Of a DNA stretch of 64,000 nt, positions 17,373-25,937 are shown piece after piece (within the stretch, counting starts at the first letter, position 1; every line of letters begins with the position of its first letter). A program made the translations under genes and the position numbers. The stretch lies in assembly GCA_009776955.1 (NCBI GenBank), contig WRMW01000011.1, positions 1 through 64,000 on the forward strand. Reading direction: 5' to 3'. The DNA is from Clostridiales bacterium (GTDB lineage: Bacteria > Bacillota > Clostridia > Peptostreptococcales > Anaerovoracaceae). Under the pieces are notes generated by a model. It was not told the DNA's origin and did no database searches. It saw only the letters and a program-made list of their open reading frames with translations.

Positions 17373-18230
17373 TCATACCGCAAAACGCAAGAGTTTGATG
17401 TTTAGCACGAGCGAAACCGCTCCGAGCATTACAAACGAAACGACCAGCCCGAATAGCTCCCCCGGATTTATCACAATCCCCAGTGATGTTTGAACGACGA
17501 TTTGCGAAACAACGCACATCCCAACACCTGTCAGAAAAGCAAGGAACACGGGAGCCGCTTGATAGGCTGTCGGGATTTTCTTTATCAACCCGATGCCGCA
17601 AAACATCACAGACGGCAGAATGACCGCCAAATCAATCACAAAGGCAGGCTCGGTTGTATATACATCAATAATCTCCATCGGTTCTCCCGACAGCACCGCC
17701 GGGATTATAAATGGCAGCCAAACAAGGGTGGAGCAAGCGGATATTATCAAGAATACCGCTGTGCCTATCAGCCTTTTTGCGTGAATGTCATCGGCAAACG
17801 ACTTTGCTTTTAAGAGTTCCGACATTGACAGCAGGAAAGCGAACAGAGCAAACCCGAATTGAAGAACATAGAGAAGAAAAAGCCTGTTAAAACTGCTCCC
17901 CATAGCAAGGCAGGCAGAAGCGTAGAGTATAAGGGAAAGCAATCCGCACCTGACAAACGGGGCATATTTCTTTCGACGCAAAACCGAAACAACGCAAACA
18001 AGCAGTATCGACAAAACAATGACAACAAGGTCTGTCCCCTTTCCCGCCCCCGCTTTCATCAATGAATCGTTTGCGTATATTCCATCTCCGAGAAGCGTTA
18101 CCGCTTGCCCGTAGATATTGTTTACCGTTCGCATTTCGCCGCCGAAGGTATAGAAAAAACCGATGCAAGCCGATATGAACGCAGTAACCGCCGCACAAAT
18201 GGATAATGCCGTGTTTCTATTTCTGTCCAT
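17373..18230 (-). CDS. Multi-pass membrane protein of unknown function
   Basis: 285 residues with about eight hydrophobic segments (for example AVTAFISACIGFFYTF, VIVLSILLVCVVSVL, LIGTAVFLIISACSTLVW). No motif I recognise. ATG at 18230 follows GGAGGAGG and overlaps the MarR stop by 14 bases, so regulator and membrane protein are coupled. Probably the regulator's output, perhaps an efflux or sensing protein, but nothing in the sequence proves transport. Confidence 0.7.
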   Translation of the reverse strand: MDRNRNTALSICAAVTAFISACIGFFYTFGGEMRTVNNIYGQAVTLLGDGIYANDSLMKAGAGKGTDLVVIVLSILLVCVVSVLRRKKYAPFVRCGLLSLILYASACLAMGSSFNRLFLLYVLQFGFALFAFLLSMSELLKAKSFADDIHAKRLIGTAVFLIISACSTLVWLPFIIPAVLSGEPMEIIDVYTTEPAFVIDLAVILPSVMFCGIGLIKKIPTAYQAAPVFLAFLTGVGMCVVSQIVVQTSLGIVINPGELFGLVVSFVMLGAVSLVLNIKLLRFAV

Positions 18231-18681
18231 TTCCAGCCTCCTCCAATGGCGGGTTTCCAAGGTAAATGAGCAGTTTTTCAAGTGTTCGACCGGTATATGT
18301 CAATTCATCGTTGGTTATATCGGAAAATAATGTATTGACCGCTTCTGCCCCTTTATCTTCATATGCGTTAAAATAGTCATAAGTTTTTTTTGTAAGCGAT
18401 ATATTCAATGCTCTTGCGTCAGTTTCAGACTTAATTACATTTACATACTTTTTATCTTCTAAATGCTCAATCATCTTTTTTACATTCTGTCTTGATGTTC
18501 CTGTAAAGTTTGCAATCTCCTTTATTGACGAATTTTGTATGCTCATTTTTGAAATCAACATCAACAGAAACCATTGCTTTAATGTAAGCTCTTCTAATAC
18601 CTTGTCGCCCCAAATTTGAAATTTGTTTGCAAGAAGCAAAATGCTCCCAAAAACATATTCTTCCATTGTAGTCCTATTCAT
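18217..18681 (-). CDS. MarR-family transcriptional regulator
   Basis: 154-residue winged-helix regulator: IKEIANFTGTSRQNVKKMI is the recognition helix region and YVNVIKSETDARALNISLT the wing. ATG at 18681 follows GGAGG with eight bases; ATG at 18696 is less likely. It begins directly downstream of a consensus promoter overlaid by a long inverted repeat, so it almost certainly represses its own operon with the downstream membrane protein. Confidence 0.88.
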   Translation of the reverse strand: MNRTTMEEYVFGSILLLANKFQIWGDKVLEELTLKQWFLLMLISKMSIQNSSIKEIANFTGTSRQNVKKMIEHLEDKKYVNVIKSETDARALNISLTKKTYDYFNAYEDKGAEAVNTLFSDITNDELTYTGRTLEKLLIYLGNPPLEEAGNGQK

Positions 18682-18696
18682 ATTCCGCACCTCCAT

Positions 18697-18749
18697 ATAA
18701 GCAACCTATTGCCTAATCGGATTATAGGCAATAGGTTGCTTATTGTCAA
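18697..18749 (-). promoter_or_regulatory. Consensus promoter embedded in a 19-bp inverted-repeat operator
   Basis: On the minus strand: TTGACA (18744-18749), 17 bases, TATAAT (18721-18726). Perfect 19-base arms, ATAAGCAACCTATTGCCTA at 18697-18715 and its complement at 18725-18743, with a 9-base spacer, cover the -10 region, the -35/-10 spacer and the start point. A perfect promoter wrapped by an operator implies strong expression held off by the MarR protein. Confidence 0.88.
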
Positions 18750-18871
18750 CAGTATTTCAGAATAGTTTTTACACAACAGGGACAGTTCTTCTCTTGCTCA
18801 ATCTGTTCTGCCGACAAAGCTTTCTATCGCCCTGTTCACGTCGCCGAGAGATTGACGCCACTCACGCTGCA

Positions 18872-20356
18872 TCACCGAAACACTTCGCCGAACTGACGGC
18901 AGACCAACTGGGCCGCTTGGCGGCCGCTTATCAGTGCCACGGGCAGGCCTCCCGGCGACATAAGGCGGTGGCCCGCGAAATACAGCCCGTTGACGTTTTC
19001 GGAGTGGCCGGGGTACCGCTTCATCTTGTCGCCCGGTTCTTTGAGAATCATCCAGGAGCCGCGGTATGCGCTGGTGTAACGCTCGTAGGTGAGCGGCGTG
19101 GCAATGTCGATGACTTCAATTTTTCCGACTGCCTGCGGATATCTTCGGCATATCGCCTTGCTTATCTGCTCGGCAAGAGACTGTTTTTCCTGTTCGTAAC
19201 GCCCGTCGGCTTTTGCTTGCTTCCAAAAGTCGTAGGTGTCGGATATAAAGGCGGTCGTCAGGGCTGTGCCGCCCTCTGGCGCGTACCCCTCATATTCTGC
19301 GTAATTGTAGAGCCCAAGGCTTGTGATGGTCTGACCTGCGTAATGTATCGGCTCTTTTAGCTCCCACACAGGGGTTTTCGGGATTTCCGCTTTGATGCCT
19401 ACGCCGACAAAGGTGCATAAGACGGGCTTTGCCTCCGCCCTAAGCTCGTGCAGCCATTTGTCGCCTATCGGCACGTCAAAGAGATTGTCGAGGGCGGCTA
19501 TCGTCTCCTGCGTGACTATCACGGCATCGGCATCAAGCGTTCCGCTTTCAAGCGTCACGCCCGTGGCTTTGCCGTCTTTGATGTTCACCTTCTGGACTTT
19601 TGCCTTCATTATCAGCGTGCCGCCCATATCTGTAAATGTCTGTGCCATACGGTCTGCCATCGCCAACGAGCCGCCCTCGGGATAGCCGCCGTCGCCCGCA
19701 TCGAGCGACGCGAGCGTGATCACGAAGCTGGAGGCATCATACCCTTCAGGCAGGAGGTTCAATAGTTTTTGAATACCGGGGTGCTTGAATCTCGCGGCAA
19801 AATCCCTGCAAGACAGCTTGCTCAATCTGCTGATGGTGGGCAGCAGCGACATCATGGTCATTGCAAAGCCGGACGACATCCGCTTTGGGTTTTCTGCCTT
19901 GACGCCCTTGATGTCCATGATCGGCATCTGCATCTTTGAAAGCGCCTTTACATCTTTTACAAGCTGATGGAGGCGTGGCACATCCTCCGGCGAAACGACC
20001 CGCAGATGCTCGGCGGTCTTTTCCACGCTGCGGTACAGGCTCAAGACCTGCCCTTCATGCTCCACGCTATGGAACGGATCGGGCAGGAATACGCGGACAT
20101 CGTCCCCGAGCGCGCCCGTGTCCTTCCACAATTCGTGGGCATCGGTTTTGTGGCTTGAGCCTATCAGCCAGTGAATGGCGCCTTCAAAAAGATAGCCTTT
20201 GCGTCTCCAGCTTGTGCACATGCCGCCGGCGATGCTATGTTGCTCGATAAGCGTCACGTCAAACCCGCTTCGGCGAGCGTATATCGCCGCCGTCATCCCG
20301 GCTATCCCGGCCCCTACAACAATCACTTTTTTCATTGCAGCGTTATTCTCTTTCAT
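18872..20356 (-). CDS. FAD-dependent oxidoreductase, phytoene desaturase/retinol saturase-like
   Basis: 494-residue flavoprotein with an N-terminal FAD-binding fold (VIVVGAGIAGMTAAIYARRSG, then LIEQ and GGMCTSW) and the C-terminal block GLYFAGHRLMSPGGLPVALISG. Belongs to the CrtI-like amine oxidase/desaturase superfamily; substrate unknown and no carotenoid genes are nearby. ATG at 20356 has AAGGAG eight bases upstream. It starts 17 bases after the TetR gene, so the regulator probably controls it. Confidence 0.8.
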   Translation of the reverse strand: MKENNAAMKKVIVVGAGIAGMTAAIYARRSGFDVTLIEQHSIAGGMCTSWRRKGYLFEGAIHWLIGSSHKTDAHELWKDTGALGDDVRVFLPDPFHSVEHEGQVLSLYRSVEKTAEHLRVVSPEDVPRLHQLVKDVKALSKMQMPIMDIKGVKAENPKRMSSGFAMTMMSLLPTISRLSKLSCRDFAARFKHPGIQKLLNLLPEGYDASSFVITLASLDAGDGGYPEGGSLAMADRMAQTFTDMGGTLIMKAKVQKVNIKDGKATGVTLESGTLDADAVIVTQETIAALDNLFDVPIGDKWLHELRAEAKPVLCTFVGVGIKAEIPKTPVWELKEPIHYAGQTITSLGLYNYAEYEGYAPEGGTALTTAFISDTYDFWKQAKADGRYEQEKQSLAEQISKAICRRYPQAVGKIEVIDIATPLTYERYTSAYRGSWMILKEPGDKMKRYPGHSENVNGLYFAGHRLMSPGGLPVALISGRQAAQLVCRQFGEVFR

Positions 20357-20373
20357 TACGGTTTTCTCCTTGC

Positions 20374-20952
20374 TCATTGCGGTTTTGCTCTTAGGATATC
20401 CACGACCCACTCTGCTTCCGGGCAGGGCGCGGCGGGCTCAAGCGCGATCATCTCGGCGATGCCGACTATCGCCGACCAGAAGGCGATCGAAAGCGCGTAG
20501 GGATTTCCGGCTCGGATGGTCTTGTTCGCCTGGCCCGCCTTTATGAGCGGGATGCATTGCGTGATGGTGTCAATTTGCGACAAAAGTCCGCGGACCGTCT
20601 CGGAAGCGCCCTCGTTGCGGACGGCCTGATTCACGAAAGCGAACATCTTGGCGGTGAACGGCTGGCTCCGTATTGCGTGCAGCAGCCCTTCCGCCACGGC
20701 CTCGAAGTATTCAAGCGGCTCTGCGTCCGTGGCAGGCATGACGGATTGCGGGCCGGACACACCGATGCGGACCAGTTCTTCGTACAGCTTCTCCTTCGAT
20801 TCAAAGTAGTTGAACAGCAGCCCGACGCTCATCCCGACCGCATCGGCGATGTCCTGGACTTTTGTCGCGGCAAACCCTTTCCGCAGGAACAAGCCCAGTC
20901 CGGCATCAAGTATCTGTGCCCGCCGCTTTTCCTTTTGCTCCGCTCTGCTCAT
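20374..20952 (-). CDS. TetR-family transcriptional regulator
   Basis: 192 residues; the N-terminal helix-turn-helix is seen in ILDAGLGLFLRKGFAATKVQ and DIADAVGMSVGLLFNYFESKE. The C-terminal ligand domain is generic. ATG at 20952 has AAAGGAG eight bases upstream; the longer frame would begin inside the operator. Likely represses itself and the downstream oxidoreductase. Confidence 0.9.
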   Translation of the reverse strand: MSRAEQKEKRRAQILDAGLGLFLRKGFAATKVQDIADAVGMSVGLLFNYFESKEKLYEELVRIGVSGPQSVMPATDAEPLEYFEAVAEGLLHAIRSQPFTAKMFAFVNQAVRNEGASETVRGLLSQIDTITQCIPLIKAGQANKTIRAGNPYALSIAFWSAIVGIAEMIALEPAAPCPEAEWVVDILRAKPQ

Positions 20953-20970
20953 TGATGAATCTCCTTTCAT

Positions 20971-20984
20971 TGAATATATATTCA
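20971..20984. promoter_or_regulatory. Palindromic TetR operator candidate
   Basis: Perfect 14-bp palindrome TGAATATATATTCA, 18 bases upstream of the TetR start codon, where the promoter or leader should lie. Position and symmetry suit autorepression by the TetR dimer. Confidence 0.62.
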
Positions 20985-21070
20985 TTATATAGGCCTACCC
21001 CCCTGCTGTCAAGCAGTCCATAAAACAAATCTAGCGCTTGACTTTACAATCTGCCCATTTCCCCTTGTCA

Positions 21071-21099
21071 TTGACATTGCTTTGGTTTTATCGGAAAAT
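21071..21099 (+). promoter_or_regulatory. Promoter candidate for the nuclease-like gene pair
   Basis: TTGACA at 21071-21076, a 17-base spacer and GAAAAT at 21094-21099 (4 of 6 matches). Predicted start near 21106, about 60 bases before the TTG start at 21167. The rest of 20985-21166 shows nothing else recognisable. Confidence 0.45.
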
Positions 21100-21166
21100 A
21101 GCAAGTGCTTGAAGGAAACGGCGGAACTTTGTCCCATAATCTGCATATGTATGAAAGGAGCGGCAA

Positions 21167-21763
21167 TTGTTAAGCGATCAACAGTTGAAAAGCGAATATT
21201 TAAGGCTGGTTGTTCCTTTTGTCCAAGAATTGCAGAGGATAACAGTGCCAGAGACCAAGGCCAAAAAGGTACGCGGGCTTGTCGACAAAATCATTGAAAA
21301 AAAGCGTGGCGAACGCCATCACCGAATTGACTTTGGAAATGAGTACAAACGTTTCTATACCGGTCTCTTGGGCGAAGCCGCCATGGAGGAACACTTTGGC
21401 GTTGACATCATAGACTGGGCAGTTGGCTGCTCAAGCGACTTTAATTCTGCAGATCTTCGCTCTCAAGGCATGGATATCGGTATTAAAACGGTTGAATCGG
21501 GGAAATTCCCAATAGTTCACAAACAAGTGAGCCGCCCCGAGTTGATAAACATCAAGGTGGATGATGAAACAGTTGTTTTCTGCGGATATGCACCGAAAAG
21601 CGTTTTGATCAATTATCAAAACGATGAATTCATTCTATCGAAAATGTTGCGTGCAAGGAATACAAAGTCGGCGTTTTACGGATTTGAAAAGCTGATACTT
21701 GCAACCGAGATTCCCGACTTGGGAAGTTTGTCGCGAATATATGACGAGAATGATAGAAGGTGA
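21167..21763 (+). CDS. PD-(D/E)XK nuclease-like protein, first of a pair
   Basis: 198 residues, family not recognised. A possible nuclease core is Glu70 (GLLGEAAMEEHFG), Asp103 and Lys107 (MDIGIKTV), the order expected for a PD-(D/E)XK fold. Start is TTG with AAAGGAG six bases upstream. The next gene begins 10 bases after its stop and also looks nuclease-like. No methyltransferase adjoins. It could be a restriction subunit, a nickase-like repair protein or a defence effector; the call rests on motif spacing only. Confidence 0.5.
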   Translation: MLSDQQLKSEYLRLVVPFVQELQRITVPETKAKKVRGLVDKIIEKKRGERHHRIDFGNEYKRFYTGLLGEAAMEEHFGVDIIDWAVGCSSDFNSADLRSQGMDIGIKTVESGKFPIVHKQVSRPELINIKVDDETVVFCGYAPKSVLINYQNDEFILSKMLRARNTKSAFYGFEKLILATEIPDLGSLSRIYDENDRR

Positions 21764-21773
21764 CGGTTGTTCA

Positions 21774-22577
21774 ATGGCTAAATGGGAACGGTTTGAAGAA
21801 GATTGCCTGCAATACCTCAGAAGAGAGTACGGCAGCAGCCGAATACAAAAAACAGGCGGGGTTAATGCTCAATATGCAGACATCATGGTTGTCAAGCCTA
21901 ATGGCAGCTTTTTTATCGAAAGCAAGTGTCCGTCAGCCCAATGCGGTCAGTTTGTTTTGATGCCGAACGAGCAAGCAAGACGATTTGAATACAGCCCCCT
22001 GAACCAAACGCCACGCTTTCAAGCAACAGAGGCTATCATATCCGCAATGGATAGCGATTTTGACAGGTTTGCAAACGCTGGCACGGCAGGGCAAGAGATT
22101 GGGATTTCGCCCCCTGCGGCTTTTGATTGGGTAAAGCAATACTACGCGACCAAAGGCGTCAAGTATTTTATCAGCCGAAGCGAAAAAACTGGAGGTTATG
22201 CAATAGCGCCTTTGGATAGGCTCGATCACTATTTTTCTATTGCTGCGATCTACAGGGAAAAGAAAAGCGGCTCACGGAATCCGTCCGCCAAGCATATTCC
22301 GTTGCTGAAAGACTTGCTTTCCGCAAATGGAGTTTCCGCAAACATACAGACTGCGGGGGGAAAGACCGAGGTGGAAAGCCCAGCAAGGCTTGATAAGGCA
22401 AAAATGCCCCACGATAGCGGAATCACATTTTATTTTCGTGCCACCAGAGTCGCTGACACATATAGGACGACAATCCTGTCAAACACGCGCAATTCAAATG
22501 TGATTTTCTCAATCCAGCTTATTGCCGAACAAGACGAAAGCGACTTGCAACGATTTGAAAGAGAAGTGAATAGCTAA
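21774..22577 (+). CDS. PD-(D/E)XK nuclease-like protein, second of a pair
   Basis: 267 residues. The core AQYADIMVVKPNGSFFIESK gives Asp36, Glu49-Ser-Lys51, a good PD-(D/E)XK signature, followed by CPSAQCGQFVLMPN typical of a strand-helix after the active site. ATG at 21774 has GAAGGTG upstream; a longer frame would overlap the first gene. Its 3' end overlaps convergent hemZ by four bases. Likely a restriction or related endonuclease; partner methylase not seen within 4 kb. Confidence 0.6.
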   Translation: MAKWERFEEDCLQYLRREYGSSRIQKTGGVNAQYADIMVVKPNGSFFIESKCPSAQCGQFVLMPNEQARRFEYSPLNQTPRFQATEAIISAMDSDFDRFANAGTAGQEIGISPPAAFDWVKQYYATKGVKYFISRSEKTGGYAIAPLDRLDHYFSIAAIYREKKSGSRNPSAKHIPLLKDLLSANGVSANIQTAGGKTEVESPARLDKAKMPHDSGITFYFRATRVADTYRTTILSNTRNSNVIFSIQLIAEQDESDLQRFEREVNS

Positions 22578-24148
22578 AAGGCCTCACCCTCAAAAACCCT
22601 CCGCTTCCTCTCAATCATCTCGCCAATCCGCTCGATGTACAGCCCCGTGTCCGCCATATTGAACACGCGCTCGATGCGGTCTTCGGCTGGGAAGTACAGC
22701 TTGCTCACCGCGCCCGCGCCCAGAGCCACCACGGTCTGCCGCTCCTGCATCATGCGAATATTGTACACGCACTCCGTGCCCGCGCCGGCATAACCCACGT
22801 TTTCGAGGTTGCCCACCGTCTGCTTCTGCCGGTACAGGTAATATGGCCCCATGCCCGCGCCGGACAGAATTTCGTCGCCCATACGCAGCATTTTTTCCGC
22901 CGTGCTTGCATCCGCATAATAACTATAATCGGGATCGCTTTCGCGCATTGCCGAGCCTTTTTTGAGTGATAGGGTATGCAACGTAATGTTCTCCGCACCC
23001 AATTTCAGCATTTCAGCCACCGTATGCTCAAAGTCGGCAACGCCCTCGCCGGGAAGCCCCGCAATCACGTCCGCGTTGACGATGGGCGCCCCCGCCGCCC
23101 GAACGTGCTCAAACGCCGTATATATGTCCGCTGCGAGATGCGCGCGCCCTATGCGCCCAAGCGTCTCGTCATTCATGGTCTGCGGGTTCACCGACGCCCT
23201 CGTGGCCCCCGCGCGCGCAATGCAAAGCGCCTTTTCATAGGTGATGGAGTCAGGCCGCCCCGCCTCCACCGTGAACTCCACGCCCCCCGCCAAAAACGCC
23301 TCCCCCACGCGCCCAAGCAATTCCTCAAGCATCGCCGCCGTCAGCGCCGTGGGCGTCCCTCCGCCCACATAGACGCTCTCCGCCCTCATGCCCCGCGCCC
23401 GCATCCCGCCCGCAACAAAATCAATCTCGCGGTACAGCGCATCAAGGTACTCCCGCATCTGCCTCTCGCTCCCCACCCCCGCCGTAAACGTGCAATACGT
23501 ACACCGCGTCGGGCAGAACGGTATCCCCACATAAACAAGTACATCGCCGCCCGCAGGCAGCCCCGGCTCCGCCGCCCCCCAGTCCGGCGTCCCAAGCGCA
23601 GCGCGCTCCCGCTCATAGACCCGCGCAAGCAACCCCACCTTCTCACGACTCACCAAATACTCCCGCTCGAGCGCCTCCACCGCCAGTTGAAGCACATCCG
23701 ATGATGGCGCTATGCGGCGTTCCGTCCCTTGCGGGGCGCAGCCGATAGTCCTCCCTAGATTTGCATTGCGAAACCAGCCTGACTCCGCTTCACTAAACTT
23801 GTCCTTGTCGCATAAGGTTGAGCACGGGCAAATCGTAGAGGAGCTATCGGGGCGACCCGCACCTAAATCGAGAGCGCCGCATAGTGCCACCCTTCCGAAC
23901 CGCTCCACCAACTGCCCAAACAGCTTCACTGGCTTCACCCCCGTCAGCACCCCCCACGGCAGTTCGCGCCCCGTTTCCCGTACCAACACAGCGTACATCT
24001 CCCGCGCCTTCGCCAGCTTCGCCGGAACCCCCTCAAACTCGGCAGCCTGCTCGAACGCCAGTTCGTACGCACCGCGCGGCAAGAACATCCGCGCCAGCTC
24101 ATCATAGTCGTTTATATTGTATATAGCCCCAAGCTCTATCTGAAGCAC
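22574..24148 (-). CDS. hemZ: HemZ-like coproporphyrinogen III dehydrogenase (radical SAM)
   Basis: 524-residue radical SAM protein. Cys212, Cys216 and Cys219 (GIPFCPTRCTYCTF) bind the 4Fe-4S cluster; SVYVGGGTPTAL and LPGEGVADFEHT are further HemN/HemZ-family blocks. The N-terminal PWGVLTGVKPVKLF marks the HemZ subgroup found near hisS in Clostridia. Start is GTG with GGAGG upstream, overlapping the dhaK 3' end by 13 bases. Residues about 88-148 are an extra, low-homology segment encoded by a 183-bp palindromic insertion; the frame is kept. Confidence 0.87.
   Translation of the reverse strand: MLQIELGAIYNINDYDELARMFLPRGAYELAFEQAAEFEGVPAKLAKAREMYAVLVRETGRELPWGVLTGVKPVKLFGQLVERFGRVALCGALDLGAGRPDSSSTICPCSTLCDKDKFSEAESGWFRNANLGRTIGCAPQGTERRIAPSSDVLQLAVEALEREYLVSREKVGLLARVYERERAALGTPDWGAAEPGLPAGGDVLVYVGIPFCPTRCTYCTFTAGVGSERQMREYLDALYREIDFVAGGMRARGMRAESVYVGGGTPTALTAAMLEELLGRVGEAFLAGGVEFTVEAGRPDSITYEKALCIARAGATRASVNPQTMNDETLGRIGRAHLAADIYTAFEHVRAAGAPIVNADVIAGLPGEGVADFEHTVAEMLKLGAENITLHTLSLKKGSAMRESDPDYSYYADASTAEKMLRMGDEILSGAGMGPYYLYRQKQTVGNLENVGYAGAGTECVYNIRMMQERQTVVALGAGAVSKLYFPAEDRIERVFNMADTGLYIERIGEMIERKRRVFEGEAF
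23706..23888. mobile_element. In-frame palindromic insertion inside hemZ
   Basis: 183 bases (61 codons) bounded by inverted ends GGCGCTATGCGGCG and CGCCGCATAGTGCC (13 of 14 match as complements). Inside, further arm blocks pair in order: GCGGGGCGCAGCCGATAG with CTATCGGGGCGACCCGC, then TCCTCC with GAGGAG, then CTAGATTTGC with GCAAATCGTAG. The whole can fold as one imperfect hairpin. It encodes a segment absent from the usual HemZ layout, located between the LTGVKPVKLF block and the EREYLVSREK helix. Confidence 0.78.
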
Positions 24149-25935
24149 AGAGCCTCCGAAACATCCGTAAATATCACGCCAAGCCCATGGGCGCCAGCAT
24201 CAGGATACCCAAGGCTTCGCTCGCCTACATTGCCCGCGCGCCCCATTCGCGCCACTATATTCTCCGTCGCTTTCGCTCCCGCCACCGCCGCCTCCGCGCC
24301 CGCCTTGAACGCTTCCGCAAACGAAGCCGAATGCTCGCCGCAGGCAGTCCACGCGTCTGCGCAAGGCACGAGTGCGTCTATCAGAGTCTTGTCGCCCACG
24401 ACAGCCCCCCTGCCAAAAGAACGCTCCCCTACCGCCTGTATTCCGCGAACGGCCGCCTGCAAAATCTCCGCAAACTCCGACACGCCAATGCTCTGCCTGC
24501 CCTTTGCCTGCTTCCCTGCCGCACGGAACGCCGACCCCCATATAGGTCCGGACGCCCCCCCGCAATGCTCCATTATCACCATCGAGCACGCATCGAGAAA
24601 ACCGCCCATATCCAATCCGTCCTGCTCTATGATGGAGTTCCACTCACGCTTTAGCTGCCTGAACCCCTTCGCAATGCTCATGCCGAAGTCGCCGTCGCCC
24701 GCATGGGAGTCAAGCTCGCAAAACGCTTCCTCGTTGCGGATTATGCTCGCGCACATCACATCCACAATATATATCAGGTTTTGCAGGGTAAGCTCGCCGC
24801 CGACAACCATACCGTCACCAGAAAAACTGCCGGGCATCCCCCTGCCATCCACATCTATACCCATATCGCCCACTCCGCTCTGCTCAGGATCCCACGCCGC
24901 CTCATAACCTACACACGGCACCGGCCCCGTTATATGCAACGCAGGCGTCTGCGCTGGCGCGTCGAGCAACCCCGCAAGCTCATCGTCCAGACGCAAGAGC
25001 GTCACCGACGCGCCTGCCATATCGATACTCGTCATAAAATTCCCCACAAGCGAGCGATGGACCTCTATCTCTCGTGCCGCAAGCTCTTTCCGTACGTCGT
25101 GATGTAGCAAGTACAGCTCCATCAAAGGCGTACCGCCGAAACCATTGACAAGCAAAGCCACCCGTTCCGACCGCTCTGCTCCCGCCGTCCCGTCAAGCCC
25201 CAGCTCGTCGCAAAGGGCTGCAACCATGCCCTCCGCGAGTTCAGCCGCGTTGCGCAAAGGCTCGCGCCTTACGCCAGGTTCCCCATGGATCCCGACGCCG
25301 TACTCCATGCGATCTTCTTCCAAATCAAAAGTCGGGCTGCCCTTTGACGGCGTGGTGCAGGATGTTAGCGCAAAACCGATGCTGCGCGCATTCGCGACCG
25401 TCTTTTCCGCCACCCGCTTCACCTCCGACAGATTCATCCCCTGCTCGGCAGCAGCCCCCGCAATCTTATGCACAAATATGGTGCCCGCCACGCCCCTGCG
25501 CCCCACCGTATACAGGCTGTCCTCAACGGCGATGTCGTCATCTACCTTTACATAATCTACTATTATGTCATCTTCGCTCGCCAGATGTGCCGCATTTTCA
25601 AAGTTCATCACGTCGCCGCTGTAGTTTTTGATGATAAGCAGCACGCCCTTTTCGCCCGCAACGGCCTTGATGGCCTGATATACCTGTATCTGGGACGGCG
25701 ATGCGAATATGTCGCCAGCAACGGCGGCGTCAAGCATCCCGACACCCACAAAACCCGCATGAGTCGGCTCGTGCCCGCTGCCCCCGCCGCTTATCAGGCA
25801 GACCTTGTTCGGGTTCAGGCGCTTGCGCACCACGGTCTTGTACTTGGGCAAAAGCTCCACTTCAGGGTGAGCCAAAGCAAACCCCCGCAACATTTCATTT
25901 GCGACGGCCTCAGGTCGGTTGATTATCTTTTTCAT
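24136..25935 (-). CDS. dhaK: ATP-dependent dihydroxyacetone kinase (DhaK-DhaL fusion)
   Basis: 599 residues, normal for the fused ATP-dependent enzyme making dihydroxyacetone phosphate. DhaK domain 1-330: GGGSGHEPTHAGF and substrate-binding His217 (GVGIHGEPG). DhaL domain about 375-599: LDSHAGDGDFGMSI for Mg-ADP, GGASGPIWGSAF, GDKTLIDALVP. The gene begins two bases after gldA and overlaps hemZ at its end. With glycerol dehydrogenase it forms the oxidative glycerol/DHA branch, or consumes DHA from the aldol step. Confidence 0.94.
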   Translation of the reverse strand: MKKIINRPEAVANEMLRGFALAHPEVELLPKYKTVVRKRLNPNKVCLISGGGSGHEPTHAGFVGVGMLDAAVAGDIFASPSQIQVYQAIKAVAGEKGVLLIIKNYSGDVMNFENAAHLASEDDIIVDYVKVDDDIAVEDSLYTVGRRGVAGTIFVHKIAGAAAEQGMNLSEVKRVAEKTVANARSIGFALTSCTTPSKGSPTFDLEEDRMEYGVGIHGEPGVRREPLRNAAELAEGMVAALCDELGLDGTAGAERSERVALLVNGFGGTPLMELYLLHHDVRKELAAREIEVHRSLVGNFMTSIDMAGASVTLLRLDDELAGLLDAPAQTPALHITGPVPCVGYEAAWDPEQSGVGDMGIDVDGRGMPGSFSGDGMVVGGELTLQNLIYIVDVMCASIIRNEEAFCELDSHAGDGDFGMSIAKGFRQLKREWNSIIEQDGLDMGGFLDACSMVIMEHCGGASGPIWGSAFRAAGKQAKGRQSIGVSEFAEILQAAVRGIQAVGERSFGRGAVVGDKTLIDALVPCADAWTACGEHSASFAEAFKAGAEAAVAGAKATENIVARMGRAGNVGERSLGYPDAGAHGLGVIFTDVSEALCFR

Positions 25936-25937
25936 GA

